Shown: positions 44,126-53,009, numbered from the stretch's first letter. The stretch: 64,000 bases of DNA from Lachnospiraceae bacterium AB2028 (GCA_000621425.1 JHYJ01000010.1:78074-142073), one strand, 5' to 3'. The notes: a model not told the origin generated them from the sequence alone. Made by a program: numbers and translations.

Positions 44126-45892
44126 CTACTCCAGTATCACTATCCTGCCATCGCCGTAAGGATCTGCGTACTGCTCACCCACTACGCCGTCCATTGCTCG
44201 GGTAATATAGTTGATGAGCACCTGGTTGTCTAAGATCACGTCGTTCAGGATCATCTGGGAATCCTTAAACATCGTGTATCCGTCTCCGCCATTCTTTAAA
44301 AGATAACTATGGGATGCAAGCATATAAGTCCTGTCTAAGTCTATGGGCTCACCGCCTATCATTACATTTTTTACGCGGTACGGACCTTCAACACCGGTAA
44401 ACATTCCTTCATTGTCGAAAGTACAGCTGCTTTCCACGTTCATATCAACCTCGTAAGTCAGACCTGAAACCTGCAGAAATGCACCGCTCTCATCCGTCAT
44501 TAATCTGGCGCCCCATTCAAGAGCATCCAGTATTTGCTGTCCGGTGGCGTCAACCACGCAGATCATATTTCCGTAGGGATGAACGCTTAATATATCCCCG
44601 TATGTGATATCTCCCGCCGGTATATCCGTCTTGATCCCTCCGGCATTTATTATGGCAATATCAGCTCCAGTCTGCTGTCTGTAAGCATCTGCACAGAGGT
44701 CGCCTAAGTTTGTCTCCTGCATACGGATTATCCTTATGGGGTTTCCATCCGCATCAACAGCTTCCGGATCATATGCAATAAGATCTACAGCTGTACTTGC
44801 CACCACCTCGTTAAGCAGATCGGACAGTTCCGACTGCTTTGCTGCGATTTCATCGCTTATGGGATTTTCTATCCGCATAAGCTCCGGGAGGGATGTTTCA
44901 CTTTCCCAGGTATACAGACCGGTGGAAAGGGATTCGTCTTCTGCCGATATCCTGACGTAACCTATGCCATCAAACTTTTTTCCGCAGGCAGACCTGAGAA
45001 CCGTATTACCGGCTTTGTCCTTCATCTCCACCTGATTCTTATCATGACTGTGTCCGTCAAGGAATACATCTATGCCCTCAGTATTTTCTATAACTTCCTT
45101 ATAAGTATAGGGACGTGACGTCACCTCATTTCCCATATGTCCGAGGACAACCACATAATCAACGCCCTCGGCCCTCACTGCATCAACAGCCGACTGTACA
45201 GCTTCATACACCTGAGCTCCGGTTTCATCCTGCATGAATCCGTATATAAACTTACCATTATCATCCTGGAAATATCTGGGGGTCGTGGATGTAAGCGTAT
45301 ATGGTGTGGTAACACCCACAAAACCGATCTTTACACCCTTGACTTCCTTTATGATATAGGGATCAAAAACAAGCTCCCCTTCCTTATTGAAATTGCAGCT
45401 TATATAAGGAAAATCTGCCATCTCCGTAAGCTCAAAGAAACGCTCCATTCCATAGTCGAACTCATGGTTGCCGGGGATGGCAACATCATATCCCACCTTG
45501 TTCATCAGGTCTATTATGGAACCGCCCTCGGTAATTGTACCGATAGGCTCACCCTGAACAGCATCACCGTTATCCACGAGTATGATATTATCTCCGTTAA
45601 GTTCAAGGGTTTCCTTAATCTGATACAGTCCGTCATATCCGAAACCGCTGTCTATGCCGCAGTGAACATCACTTGTATAAAGGATCACTATGTCCCCGGA
45701 GCCGGCAGCCGGAGTATCTGCATCTGTAATATTTTCCGGAACATTCTGCTCAATGTCCTCTGTTACTGCAGATTCTGTGCCTTCGGCATTGTCTGACACA
45801 CTGTCCGGATCACCCTGTCCGGTACAGGATGCCGAAAACAGAAATGTGCCTGCCATCAACAGCGGAAGCAGATGTTTTAAATTCTTTTTCAT
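44126..45892 (-). CDS. 5'-nucleotidase / UshA-type metallophosphatase lipoprotein
   Basis: About 588 residues with a lipoprotein signal ending in FSASC. The calcineurin-like phosphatase domain covers about 60-290 (LYTSDVHCGI, DNGDAVQGEP, PGNHEFDYG, LGHMGNE, DGHSHDKNQ). The C-terminal 5'-nucleotidase domain covers about 325-580 (TNLGDLCADAYRQQTGADIAIINAGGIKTDIPAG, NGGDGYTMF). It probably dephosphorylates extracellular nucleotides or sugar nucleotides. The start at 45892 has GAGGAGGAG; the frame to 45982 is longer but would destroy the signal. A repeat unit (45940-45976) lies just upstream. Confidence 0.93.
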   Translation of the reverse strand: MKKNLKHLLPLLMAGTFLFSASCTGQGDPDSVSDNAEGTESAVTEDIEQNVPENITDADTPAAGSGDIVILYTSDVHCGIDSGFGYDGLYQIKETLELNGDNIILVDNGDAVQGEPIGTITEGGSIIDLMNKVGYDVAIPGNHEFDYGMERFFELTEMADFPYISCNFNKEGELVFDPYIIKEVKGVKIGFVGVTTPYTLTSTTPRYFQDDNGKFIYGFMQDETGAQVYEAVQSAVDAVRAEGVDYVVVLGHMGNEVTSRPYTYKEVIENTEGIDVFLDGHSHDKNQVEMKDKAGNTVLRSACGKKFDGIGYVRISAEDESLSTGLYTWESETSLPELMRIENPISDEIAAKQSELSDLLNEVVASTAVDLIAYDPEAVDADGNPIRIIRMQETNLGDLCADAYRQQTGADIAIINAGGIKTDIPAGDITYGDILSVHPYGNMICVVDATGQQILDALEWGARLMTDESGAFLQVSGLTYEVDMNVESSCTFDNEGMFTGVEGPYRVKNVMIGGEPIDLDRTYMLASHSYLLKNGGDGYTMFKDSQMILNDVILDNQVLINYITRAMDGVVGEQYADPYGDGRIVILE

Positions 45893-45939
45893 AGCTCCTC
45901 CTCGTGATTCTTTCCTTTGATTTCGTCCAAATTTATCAG

Positions 45940-45976
45940 ATTCCTCACACCGACAGCTTACCTGACAGTGAGAATG
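45940..45976. repeat. single unit of the CACACCG inverted-repeat family
   Basis: TTCCTCACACCGACAGCTTA followed by CCTGACAGTGAGA. It matches one unit of the elements at 9582-9852 and 23549-23674 (CACACCG, AGCTT, CCTGAC-GTG core). No matching inverted partner is seen within the gap, so this is a solo or decayed copy. It lies between the nucleotidase start and the acyltransferase stop. Confidence 0.6.
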
Positions 45977-46026
45977 TTTCATTATAACTGTTCAGAACCT
46001 TGCAGTTTCTTACATTTACGTATCAT

Positions 46027-47091
46027 TCACTTTTTATTAGAATTGCCGGTCTTCCCCGACAACAGCTTCTTTTCCACCAGGAAATACATCAAAAATGATA
46101 CTGTCAGCACACACACTGAATACAGTATAAACTCCGGCAGCTTATACTCCGTATGTTCTGTCACATGCCAGATAAGATCCAGCAGGTTCATCACCGGCAG
46201 GTGCCATAAGAATATCTCAAATGAGGCACCACCCAGTGCAGCCGTTCCGGGAATAAATCCGATAATCTTTGACGGAAATTCAAACTGGGTGAAAAGCAGC
46301 AAAAGCAGAACACCTTCCACATAAGCCACTATGAAATACATGTCATCCGTATATTCCATGATTCTAAGCAGAACAAATACAACTATTGCCACAATTGTAA
46401 ACACCTGCATTTTCTTTTTTCCAAAATAGCCTGCAAGTTCGTGGATAAAGCATCCAAGGAAAAATGCCGCGTAACCGCGACCCATATCTTTATTCAAAAA
46501 AGGAATCGTCGTTGTCTGATACCAGGCATAGAATCCAAGAAACATCACAAATGCATAGAGCCACACCGGGCTTACATTCTTTTTTCTTGATATCAAACGG
46601 ATAAGATAATAAATCATGTAACAGATGATCAGCGCATCCATAAACCATGTAGGAGAATTCACGCCAACTATCGGTTCAGAAGAAAATATGCCTGTATATG
46701 TCATGCAGGTCAATGAAAGGATCAGATTTAAGATGCCATGCTCCATGCCATCTTCCCACCACCACATGCCGGTCACGGACTTGTAGATATACATGATCAG
46801 CGCTGCCGCAATGGTTGCAATAAAAAACATTGGGTACAGACGTTTGAATCTGTAAAGAAACCGCCTTTCCTCCGGTTTGTCCGAAGATGCAGTCTTGAAC
46901 CATTTATTATCGCTTACACATACCATGTATCCTGATATCATGAAAAACCACTCAACTACCAGGTTAAAGTACATTATCAGGTCATAGTATGTGTCAGCCA
47001 CGTGGGCACCCAGTACCTGCTTAAAATGATAAAGGATCAGGCACAGGGCACACACAAATTTCCAAAGATCTATGGCGTGATTCCTATTCAA
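46027..47091 (-). CDS. acyltransferase 3 family membrane protein
   Basis: A 354-residue, ten-helix membrane O-acyltransferase. The opening MNRNHAIDLWKFVCALCLILYHF carries the family Asp and catalytic His. MISGYMVCVSDNKWFK follows, then repeated helices to the end. It transfers acetyl or other short acyl groups to surface sugars, teichoic acids or lipids. It overlaps the upstream lipoprotein gene by 8 bp, so the two are translated in series. A Lys-rich tail ends the chain. The substrate is not visible from sequence. Confidence 0.9.
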   Translation of the reverse strand: MNRNHAIDLWKFVCALCLILYHFKQVLGAHVADTYYDLIMYFNLVVEWFFMISGYMVCVSDNKWFKTASSDKPEERRFLYRFKRLYPMFFIATIAAALIMYIYKSVTGMWWWEDGMEHGILNLILSLTCMTYTGIFSSEPIVGVNSPTWFMDALIICYMIYYLIRLISRKKNVSPVWLYAFVMFLGFYAWYQTTTIPFLNKDMGRGYAAFFLGCFIHELAGYFGKKKMQVFTIVAIVVFVLLRIMEYTDDMYFIVAYVEGVLLLLLFTQFEFPSKIIGFIPGTAALGGASFEIFLWHLPVMNLLDLIWHVTEHTEYKLPEFILYSVCVLTVSFLMYFLVEKKLLSGKTGNSNKK

Positions 47092-48073
47092 TCACTTCCA
47101 CCTCAAGATTTGTATAAATAACTTTCTGGGAAAGATCTCCGCTGTTATCCGGCAGGCAGAAATCCCTAAAAGTCTCACCGCAGTCATCAACCGTCAATGT
47201 AACTTCAAAAGCACCGGCTGCATAGCTTGCTATCTCATACTGGTCAAAATCCACATGGAGTCCGTCACCGTATACAGCACAGTCCAGAGTCTTGTCCTCT
47301 ATCTCAGCCTTTATTGTATCAAGAGGTGAGAAATATTCCTCGCCGTTTACTATCTCTTCATTGTCAGCATAGTCTTTCTTGAGCTGATCCATTATCTTGT
47401 CGCCTAGTTCTCCGGAATCTGCTATGAAATCAGAAACATCCAGCTGCTCACCGGTAACCACGTCAAAGCTGTAATATGATGATGCTCCAAAACCGTGTGC
47501 ACCGCCGGCCCATCCATAGGTTGATACACGATAAACAAACATGGACTCATCCCATCTGAGTACCTCTATGCCATACTCGCTGCTGTAAGGAAGTCCCCAG
47601 AAATCATCGCCGGAATCTGCAACCATTTCCTGGGCATATTCATAGTATTCAGCAAGCTCAGCCTTAACATCTGCCTCTTTCAGCATAGCATCAGAAACAG
47701 CCTTTGCAAGTTCAGGATGATCTTCTGCATACTCAAGGTCAAACTCTATCTCGCAGTAATTGCCTACTACAAAATCAACAGTCTCTCCGCCGGCCTCGCC
47801 AGGCATTGTAAGGCTGTGAGTTATGACTTCCACCGTTCCATCCACATTGAAGAACTGGGCATCTCCGGGTATTTCTTCCTCATCAAGCTGATCATCTGTA
47901 TTTCCGGATCTCTTGGAGGCTTCTTCATCAGATTCTTCTGTTTCCTCTTCTTCAGTTTCTTCCTCTTCTACATCCTCATTTACGTTCTGCTGGCTGTCGG
48001 TAACGGTACATCCTGAAAATGACAGCACTGCTGTTGCCATAACGATTGATAATAACAGTTTTCTTTTTTTCAC
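47084..48073 (-). CDS. lipoprotein with DUF4163/DUF3298-type domain
   Basis: About 329 residues. A GTG start at 48073 is fixed by CGGAGGAAGG and gives a signal ending in LSFSGC (lipid-modified Cys). A Glu/Ser-rich linker (about 30-65) is followed by the extracellular domain. YEYAQEMVADSG, VYRVSTYGWAGGAHGFGASSYYSFDVVTGEQL (with the DUF3298 GGAHG motif) and a Tyr/Asp-rich end (YADNEEIVNGEEYFS) mark it. This pair of domains is common in Firmicutes RsiV-like anti-sigma proteins, but no sigma factor is next to it. The role here is unknown. Overlaps the acyltransferase by 8 bp. Confidence 0.85.
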   Translation of the reverse strand: MKKRKLLLSIVMATAVLSFSGCTVTDSQQNVNEDVEEEETEEEETEESDEEASKRSGNTDDQLDEEEIPGDAQFFNVDGTVEVITHSLTMPGEAGGETVDFVVGNYCEIEFDLEYAEDHPELAKAVSDAMLKEADVKAELAEYYEYAQEMVADSGDDFWGLPYSSEYGIEVLRWDESMFVYRVSTYGWAGGAHGFGASSYYSFDVVTGEQLDVSDFIADSGELGDKIMDQLKKDYADNEEIVNGEEYFSPLDTIKAEIEDKTLDCAVYGDGLHVDFDQYEIASYAAGAFEVTLTVDDCGETFRDFCLPDNSGDLSQKVIYTNLEVEVIE

Positions 48074-48148
48074 AATTTTCCTTCCTCCGTTTTTATACGG
48101 TCCCCTCATTTTAATTAGTACTTTTAGTCATCAATAATCGCAAGTGGT

Positions 48149-48208
48149 ATTATACCATAATCACTCGGCGCTCGCCATCCATGGCTCGCTGGTCCCTCGT
48201 GATTAAAG
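48149..48208 (-). promoter_or_regulatory. extended -10 promoter inside an inverted repeat
   Basis: On the minus strand TATGGTATAAT (48159-48149) is a TGn-extended -10 for the lipoprotein gene. The flanking 8-bp arms TAATCAC (from 48159) and GTGATTA (to 48208) are inverted around a GC-rich core with two related parts, GGCGCTCGCCA and GGCTCGCTGG. Could be a short mobile repeat that brings a promoter; no second copy is in this window. Confidence 0.45.
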
Positions 48209-48235
48209 TAAAACATCCTTGTTTTAACACTAAAA

Positions 48236-48269
48236 AACCTCTCCTGATGAATTTTCATCAAGAGAGGCA
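48236..48269 (-). terminator. intrinsic terminator
   Basis: On the minus strand CCTCTCTTGATGAAAA, TTCATCAGGAGAGG, then TTTTTTA. It ends the transcript of the gene at 48285-48761. Confidence 0.85.
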
Positions 48270-48284
48270 GATTATCAAATAGCA

Positions 48285-48761
48285 CTACTCCTCGTAAAGC
48301 ATGTCGTAGATCTTCTCATCCACCAGTGTATCCAGCATCTGCTGGTCCAGGTTCATGAACTGCCTGTTGAGAAGAGCCCTGATGCAGGCGGATCTTTTGA
48401 AAAACCTTATCTCGTCTCCGTCATCCTTCTCAAAGATTATCATGGCGTCTACCTTCTCTGCCGTAAGGTTTTCGGAAACGTAATCCATCAGGCGCTTTTC
48501 AATGTTGGCAGCGGCCTTTTTGCCAAGGTCATACTGGTTGGCGATCTTTAACGAATATATACCCAGTATGAACAGCGGGATGCTCACTGCACTCAATATG
48601 ATGTATCCCAGGATTCCCGAAGTCAGCAGTCTCGCCGGCACTATTAAATCCACTATCATCAGGATCAGCATCGCACTGCTGAGCACCAGCAGTATAATAC
48701 CGGTATATCTGTGCTCCTTTGCCTTATCGGAGCCTGGGGATTTCTGCTTCTTTTCTGCCAT
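48285..48761 (-). CDS. conserved two-helix membrane protein, unknown function
   Basis: A 158-residue protein. A basic, Lys-rich N-terminus is followed by two close membrane helices at about 22-45 and 50-70 (a hairpin). A cytoplasmic domain (about 75-158) contains VSENLTAEKVDAMIIFEKDDGDEIRFFKR and ends LVDEKIYDMLYEE. No family named. Own terminator. ATG follows GAGGTTACATCA (moderate site). Confidence 0.65.
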   Translation of the reverse strand: MAEKKQKSPGSDKAKEHRYTGIILLVLSSAMLILMIVDLIVPARLLTSGILGYIILSAVSIPLFILGIYSLKIANQYDLGKKAAANIEKRLMDYVSENLTAEKVDAMIIFEKDDGDEIRFFKRSACIRALLNRQFMNLDQQMLDTLVDEKIYDMLYEE

Positions 48762-48791
48762 TGATGTAACCTCGCTGTTTAGTTAGTGTGC

Positions 48792-48816
48792 CCTCAGCAG
48801 CAAGTGCCCCGGGCTG
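48792..48816. repeat. 25-bp dispersed repeat, copy 1
   Basis: CCTCAGCAGCAAGTGC, then CC, then CGGGCTG. Copy 2 at 54675-54699 matches at 23 of 25 positions (TT for CC). Both are intergenic and follow the start of a minus-strand gene. Confidence 0.6.
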
Positions 48817-48915
48817 TACCGAACAACCACTTTATATAATACATCATAGGCAGTATAAAATCCATTATAAAATAGTAACATTTCCCGGCAGCCCGCAGCT
48901 GAAAATTCAGACTAT

Positions 48916-49704
48916 CTAGTCTATCGCATCAGGGGCAAAACCCACCATTTCACCGGTTTCAGCATCAAGCACCAGGGTGATATTATCAAGTACCTGGCCG
49001 CAGTCATAGCGGTAGGTGTAAACATAACGGAAAACCGTGTCCTTTCTTGACACACACTTATAACCCGACATCTTATACACATACGGTCTGGTATCTCCGT
49101 CCGCAGCTGCGTATGTCTGAAGGGCGTCTTCAGGGCTCATGGCATTGGACTTGTCCGTAACTGTATAGTTAAGGTATTCCGGCCATCCCTCTACTACGGT
49201 TCCGTCGTTAAATGCCAGGACAGTAAATTCCGTATTTTCAACGATCTCGCCATCATATGATAAACTGATTTCATACCACATAAATGCTCCGGGATCGTCG
49301 TCCGAAGTATCCGTAATCTCGTATGTAAATCCGGTTCCATCAGAGGGAACGCAGCTCTCCAGGTATTCCAGGGCCTCTGTTGAATCATGTATCACAACAT
49401 CTTTCGAGCGTGTTATCTCATTCGGCCTTCTTTCCGTTCCCAATTCGGAAATGGAATACCCGTGGTTAAAATTCGGGTCATTCTCATCTACAGTGGGGGC
49501 TGCCCCGGATCCGTCACCATCGTCCACGGTGTCATCATCCACGATATCAGTGTCAGCACCATCTTCACTGTCATCAAAAGAATCAATTTCAATATCCTCC
49601 GGTGCTGTTACATTACCATTACCGCAGCCTGCCGCAAGGCCTGCACCAAGCATAGCGGCTGATAAAACTGCTGCCAGACGGATGGATAAACTCTTGTTTT
49701 TCAT
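48916..49704 (-). CDS. lipoprotein, unknown function (PepSY-like C-terminus)
   Basis: A 262-residue protein. The signal ends in GLAAGC (lipid-modified Cys), followed by an Asp-rich linker (about 35-75) and then a compact beta-rich domain (about 90-262). The end, DNITLVLDAETGEMVGFAPD, looks like a PepSY/YpeB-type strand-turn. Secreted, probably wall-facing. ATG follows AGGGAGGG. The neighbour at 49760 is a YitT gene in the same direction, 55 bp upstream of this start. Confidence 0.75.
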   Translation of the reverse strand: MKNKSLSIRLAAVLSAAMLGAGLAAGCGNGNVTAPEDIEIDSFDDSEDGADTDIVDDDTVDDGDGSGAAPTVDENDPNFNHGYSISELGTERRPNEITRSKDVVIHDSTEALEYLESCVPSDGTGFTYEITDTSDDDPGAFMWYEISLSYDGEIVENTEFTVLAFNDGTVVEGWPEYLNYTVTDKSNAMSPEDALQTYAAADGDTRPYVYKMSGYKCVSRKDTVFRYVYTYRYDCGQVLDNITLVLDAETGEMVGFAPDAID

Positions 49705-49759
49705 AAAAACCCTCCCTTTCTTCCTGTTACTATTTAAGATACGTAGGTAAAGGAAAAAT

Positions 49760-50752
49760 TTATGGGTTTTTTTTATCCGTCACAGTCTCCTCAGGTGATG
49801 ACGATGTTTCAGCCAGTGTCTCACCTGCCTCCGGTTTGATTTCAGACGCTTTTTCCGGTTGTTTCTCATCCTCATCGTCATCATCCACTTTCTCGGATTT
49901 GATGTGGTTGCCCACGATCTCGGAAACCTCTGAAATGGTGGTGAAGGTACTGCCCGGCACGGAGTGGATGATCTTTTTTAATTCAAATATCTCGCCACGG
50001 GTGATTACGCAGTAAAGTATGCTTTTCTCGTCCTTGCTGATCATTCCCTTTCCGTTTATGAATGTAACCGTGCGGCCAAGCTCGCTTAATATCTTTTCGG
50101 CTATCTCATCGCCCCTGTTGGTTATGATCATAACGGACTTCGTGTTGTCCAGGCCTTTTTCTACCACATTGATCACCTGGGATGTAATGAAATACATTAC
50201 AAGGGAGTACATGCCCCTGTCCAGCCCGAACACGATTCCGGCAGTAGCATAGATTATCACATTAAAGGCAAAAACTATGCTTGAAGTGGAGACCGAAAGT
50301 TTCCTGCTCATATATATGGCCACAACTTCCGTACCGTCCAGGCATCCGCCACCCCTAAAAACCAGGCCCACACCGGCACCTAGGAACACGCCACCAAATA
50401 TGGTAGCCAGAAAAACATCTTCAGTAGCATTGGCAAATCCTACGAAAACTGAAGTCATTACGGAGAATATGATGATGGAATATATGGCCTTGAATATAAA
50501 CTTCTTTCCCAGCTTAAGTATGCCGAAAATCATAAAAGGGAGGTTCAATATCACGATCAGCAAGCCCAGAGGGACTCCTTTAAGGTAATGCTCCAAGATC
50601 ATACTGATACCGGTTACGCCGCCGTCAAATATGTGATTCGGCACCAGGAACTCTTCTACAGCGAATGCAGCAACAATCGCCCCTAAGGTCAGCAGAAGAC
50701 CTGATATGATATTTTCTTTATTTACTATGTCTGTGAATTTTAACTGCTTCAT
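49760..50752 (-). CDS. YitT family membrane protein (DUF161/DUF2179)
   Basis: About 330 residues. Six helices at about 15-215 contain the repeat signature GGVTGISMIL (about 44-53) and GGGCLDGTEVVAIYMSRK (about 133-150). A cytoplasmic DUF2179 domain covers about 220-295 (SVMIITNRGDEIAEKIL, GRTVTFINGKGMIS, LYCVITRGEIFELKKII). An acidic/Pro-rich tail with EEK repeats ends the chain. Members have been linked to anion or formate-like transport, unproven. The inner ATG at 50752 has AAAGG; the longer frame to 50884 lacks one. Confidence 0.92.
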   Translation of the reverse strand: MKQLKFTDIVNKENIISGLLLTLGAIVAAFAVEEFLVPNHIFDGGVTGISMILEHYLKGVPLGLLIVILNLPFMIFGILKLGKKFIFKAIYSIIIFSVMTSVFVGFANATEDVFLATIFGGVFLGAGVGLVFRGGGCLDGTEVVAIYMSRKLSVSTSSIVFAFNVIIYATAGIVFGLDRGMYSLVMYFITSQVINVVEKGLDNTKSVMIITNRGDEIAEKILSELGRTVTFINGKGMISKDEKSILYCVITRGEIFELKKIIHSVPGSTFTTISEVSEIVGNHIKSEKVDDDDEDEKQPEKASEIKPEAGETLAETSSSPEETVTDKKNP

Positions 50753-50917
50753 TATTAACCTTTCCACTACAAATAACATTTCCGCATGGCTGTTCAGGGA
50801 ATCGATTAAAGCTAAGCTGTACCCATACCGCCAGCGGCCGTTATTAGCATACCACAAACGCACCTGATTATCAGCAGAAATCAATCCCTGTCACCTCACC
50901 TATAGTGCAGCGTTTGA

Positions 50918-50946
50918 TGTAACACATTTAGCAATTGTGTAACACA
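50918..50946. promoter_or_regulatory. pair of 9-bp direct repeats, 20-bp spacing
   Basis: TGTAACACA occurs at 50918-50926 and at 50938-50946, two DNA turns apart, in the gap between the divergent YitT and PP2C genes. The spacing suits a dimeric or tandem regulator. No matching regulator is recognised. Confidence 0.45.
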
Positions 50947-50973
50947 AGAACAATCCACCTGTCCTGCCGGATA

Positions 50974-50982
50974 TGATATAAT
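50974..50982 (+). promoter_or_regulatory. extended -10 promoter of the PP2C gene
   Basis: TGATATAAT, a TGn extension plus perfect TATAAT, 40 bp before the PP2C start codon. No -35 box is evident. Confidence 0.55.
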
Positions 50983-51022
50983 TAGCTAGTAAAAAGGGGG
51001 GATCCTTCAAACGGGGGTTGGT

Positions 51023-51808
51023 ATGAAAGATTACCGCATATATTATTTCACCGAAAAGAGCAACGGCCGGGAAGGCAACCAGGATAATTTCTGTGTAAAC
51101 GGGAAAATCAATGAAGATTCCGGGAATCACAGTGAAGGGACTGAGAATATCAAGGCCCCTTTTGCTGTTGCGGTCTTTGACGGCATGGGCGGTGAAGCCT
51201 ACGGTGAAGTGGCTTCCCTGTATGCAGCAAAAACCTTTAAGGAACATGAAGAACGCATAAAAGAATGTGAAGACGCAGAAAAGCTCGGTGAATGTCTTAG
51301 TTCATTCAGTATAGATGTCAACAAACAGGTTGGTAAATTTTTAGAAGAGCGCGGAATAGACTTTCTCTGCTGCGGAACCACCTGTGCCGGTGCACTTGTG
51401 AATGAAGATAAGCTCATTCCTTTCTGGCTGGGGGACAGCCGGGTATATCTGTGGCACGCTGAAAAAAAACAAATCGAGCTCCTGTCCCATGATGATACAG
51501 AAGCCCAGCGTTGGATAGACATGGGATGGCTTAGGGAAGACGAGGCCCGGGATACCGGTGCATGGCATACTCTCAATGCCTATCTAGGAAATAGTGATTT
51601 TTCTATCCGAATCGGTAAAGAAACTAAAATTGAAAAAGGAGATGCAATCCTCATCAGTTCTGACGGAATCACAGATCTCCTAGTTGATGCTGCACTGGAA
51701 CAGATGCTGAAATATCCTGTAGAAAAAGCTTACAAGATTTTATTGGAAACAGCCTATAACTGGTCAGACGATAACAGCACTGTCATACTTGTGACGGATG
51801 GTGAATAA
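51023..51808 (+). CDS. PP2C-type serine/threonine phosphatase
   Basis: A 261-residue metal-dependent phosphatase. It has GREGNQDNF (residues 14-22), VFDGMGGEAYGE (about 52-63), the metal Asp in LGDSRVYL (about 136-143), the DGITDLL segment and the terminal DDNSTVILV. These include all aspartates that hold the two metals. It removes phosphate from Ser/Thr on proteins; a partner kinase is not in this window. Start ATG follows ACGGGGGTTGG. A single-gene transcript that ends at a terminator. Confidence 0.95.
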   Translation: MKDYRIYYFTEKSNGREGNQDNFCVNGKINEDSGNHSEGTENIKAPFAVAVFDGMGGEAYGEVASLYAAKTFKEHEERIKECEDAEKLGECLSSFSIDVNKQVGKFLEERGIDFLCCGTTCAGALVNEDKLIPFWLGDSRVYLWHAEKKQIELLSHDDTEAQRWIDMGWLREDEARDTGAWHTLNAYLGNSDFSIRIGKETKIEKGDAILISSDGITDLLVDAALEQMLKYPVEKAYKILLETAYNWSDDNSTVILVTDGE

Positions 51809-51828
51809 ATCCACCTATTTACACAAAT

Positions 51829-51856
51829 TAAAACGGGCCGTATGGCCCGTTTTTGA
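51829..51856. terminator. bidirectional intrinsic terminator
   Basis: Stem AAAACGGGCC / GGCCCGTTTT with a 4-nt loop, and A- and T-runs on both sides. It lies between the PP2C gene (plus) and hypB (minus). Confidence 0.9.
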
Positions 51857-51868
51857 ATGCTTCATATT

Positions 51869-52531
51869 TTAGGCGTTCTTGATTTCAGCTCTTAACCAAT
51901 CAGCTAACTCTTTAACACCCTCGCCGGTCTTTGCGCAGATAGGGAATACCGGAATACCTGGGTGGCGCATCTCGATATTCTTCTTAGCCTTCTCCAGATC
52001 AAAGTCAAAGTATGGCATTACATCGATCTTGTTGATTATCACCGCATCAGCAACCTGGAACATAAGGGGATACTTAAGGGGTTTGTCATCACCCTCCGGC
52101 ACTGAGAGGATCATGGCGTTCTTGGACGATCCGGTGTCAAACTCTGCAGGACATACCAGGTTTCCCACATTTTCAAGGACAACCAGATCATAATCCTTTG
52201 AAGGAAGTGAATCCAGGCCCTGGCAGGTCATGTCAGCATCCAGATGGCACATACCGCCGGTGTGAAGCTGAACTGATGCAGCACCTGCCTCAAGTATTCT
52301 CTTTGTATCCACGTCAGAATCTATATCTGCTTCCATGACAGCTATCTTCATCTCGTCCTTAAGAGTCTCAATAAGCCTCGTAAGAGTTGTTGTCTTACCG
52401 GAGCCCGGTGCACTCATCAGGTTGAGAAGAAAAGTGTTTTCATTTTTCAGTCTCTCCCTGGTCTTTGCTGCAAGGACCTCGTTGTCCTCCAGAACATTTG
52501 CCTTTAAATCGATTATGCGTACTTCTGACAT
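51869..52531 (-). CDS. hypB: hydrogenase/urease nickel incorporation GTPase HypB
   Basis: About 220 residues, starting MSEVRIIDLKANVLEDNEVLAAKTRE. Walker A NLMSAPGSGKTT (about residues 35-46), EADIDSDVDTKRI, metal ligands in GGMCHLDAD (Cys and His, about 90-98), VVLENVGNLVCPAEFD (GTPase switch) and NKIDVMPYFDFD (NKxD) are all visible. It hydrolyses GTP to help load nickel into hydrogenase (or urease). The start at 52531 has TAGGAGGAAA. hypA lies 85 bp upstream. No other hyp or hydrogenase genes are near. Confidence 0.96.
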   Translation of the reverse strand: MSEVRIIDLKANVLEDNEVLAAKTRERLKNENTFLLNLMSAPGSGKTTTLTRLIETLKDEMKIAVMEADIDSDVDTKRILEAGAASVQLHTGGMCHLDADMTCQGLDSLPSKDYDLVVLENVGNLVCPAEFDTGSSKNAMILSVPEGDDKPLKYPLMFQVADAVIINKIDVMPYFDFDLEKAKKNIEMRHPGIPVFPICAKTGEGVKELADWLRAEIKNA

Positions 52532-52616
52532 TCTTTTTCCTCCTATCTTTTTTATAACTTTAGTGAAATTTCTCCACAAATCTTTCTCTAAAATATAGGC
52601 CGCCGGCAAGTGTTAT

Positions 52617-52964
52617 TCACACACATGCCCTGATTTCCTTCAGCACGAACTCCCTTCCCTGCAGCAGCTTTGCAGCACCGCTTCCGCACTGGGGACAGAG
52701 ATAATCGTTCTTCGCATCGGGATGGTATTCATTACCGCAGCCGTCACAGCGCACCATTACCGGAAGGATCTCACATACAATATCCGAACCTTCAAGAAGC
52801 GTACCTTCTGTCGCCTGCTTATAATATTTTTCCATATAAAAAGGTTCTACGCCTACCATCTGCCCTATCTGGACGGTCAGGCCTTCAACCTTTTTTACAT
52901 CTTCCTCTTCGCATTTTTTCAGGGCCAGGTTCACTACCCTGACCACATAGCTCATTTCATGCAT
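52617..52964 (-). CDS. hypA: hydrogenase maturation nickel metallochaperone HypA
   Basis: A 115-residue protein. It has the N-terminal nickel-binding MHE (MHEMSYVVRVV), a helix-strand core (KVEGLTVQIGQMVGVEPFYMEKYY) and a zinc knuckle (residues about 73-95; CDGCG and CPQCG). It delivers nickel with HypB. Complete, normal length. It is the first gene of the hypA-hypB pair. Confidence 0.96.
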   Translation of the reverse strand: MHEMSYVVRVVNLALKKCEEEDVKKVEGLTVQIGQMVGVEPFYMEKYYKQATEGTLLEGSDIVCEILPVMVRCDGCGNEYHPDAKNDYLCPQCGSGAAKLLQGREFVLKEIRACV

Positions 52965-53009
52965 ATAATTTTAAGCCACTAATATTGTCCGCAAGGGACA
53001 GTCATCATT

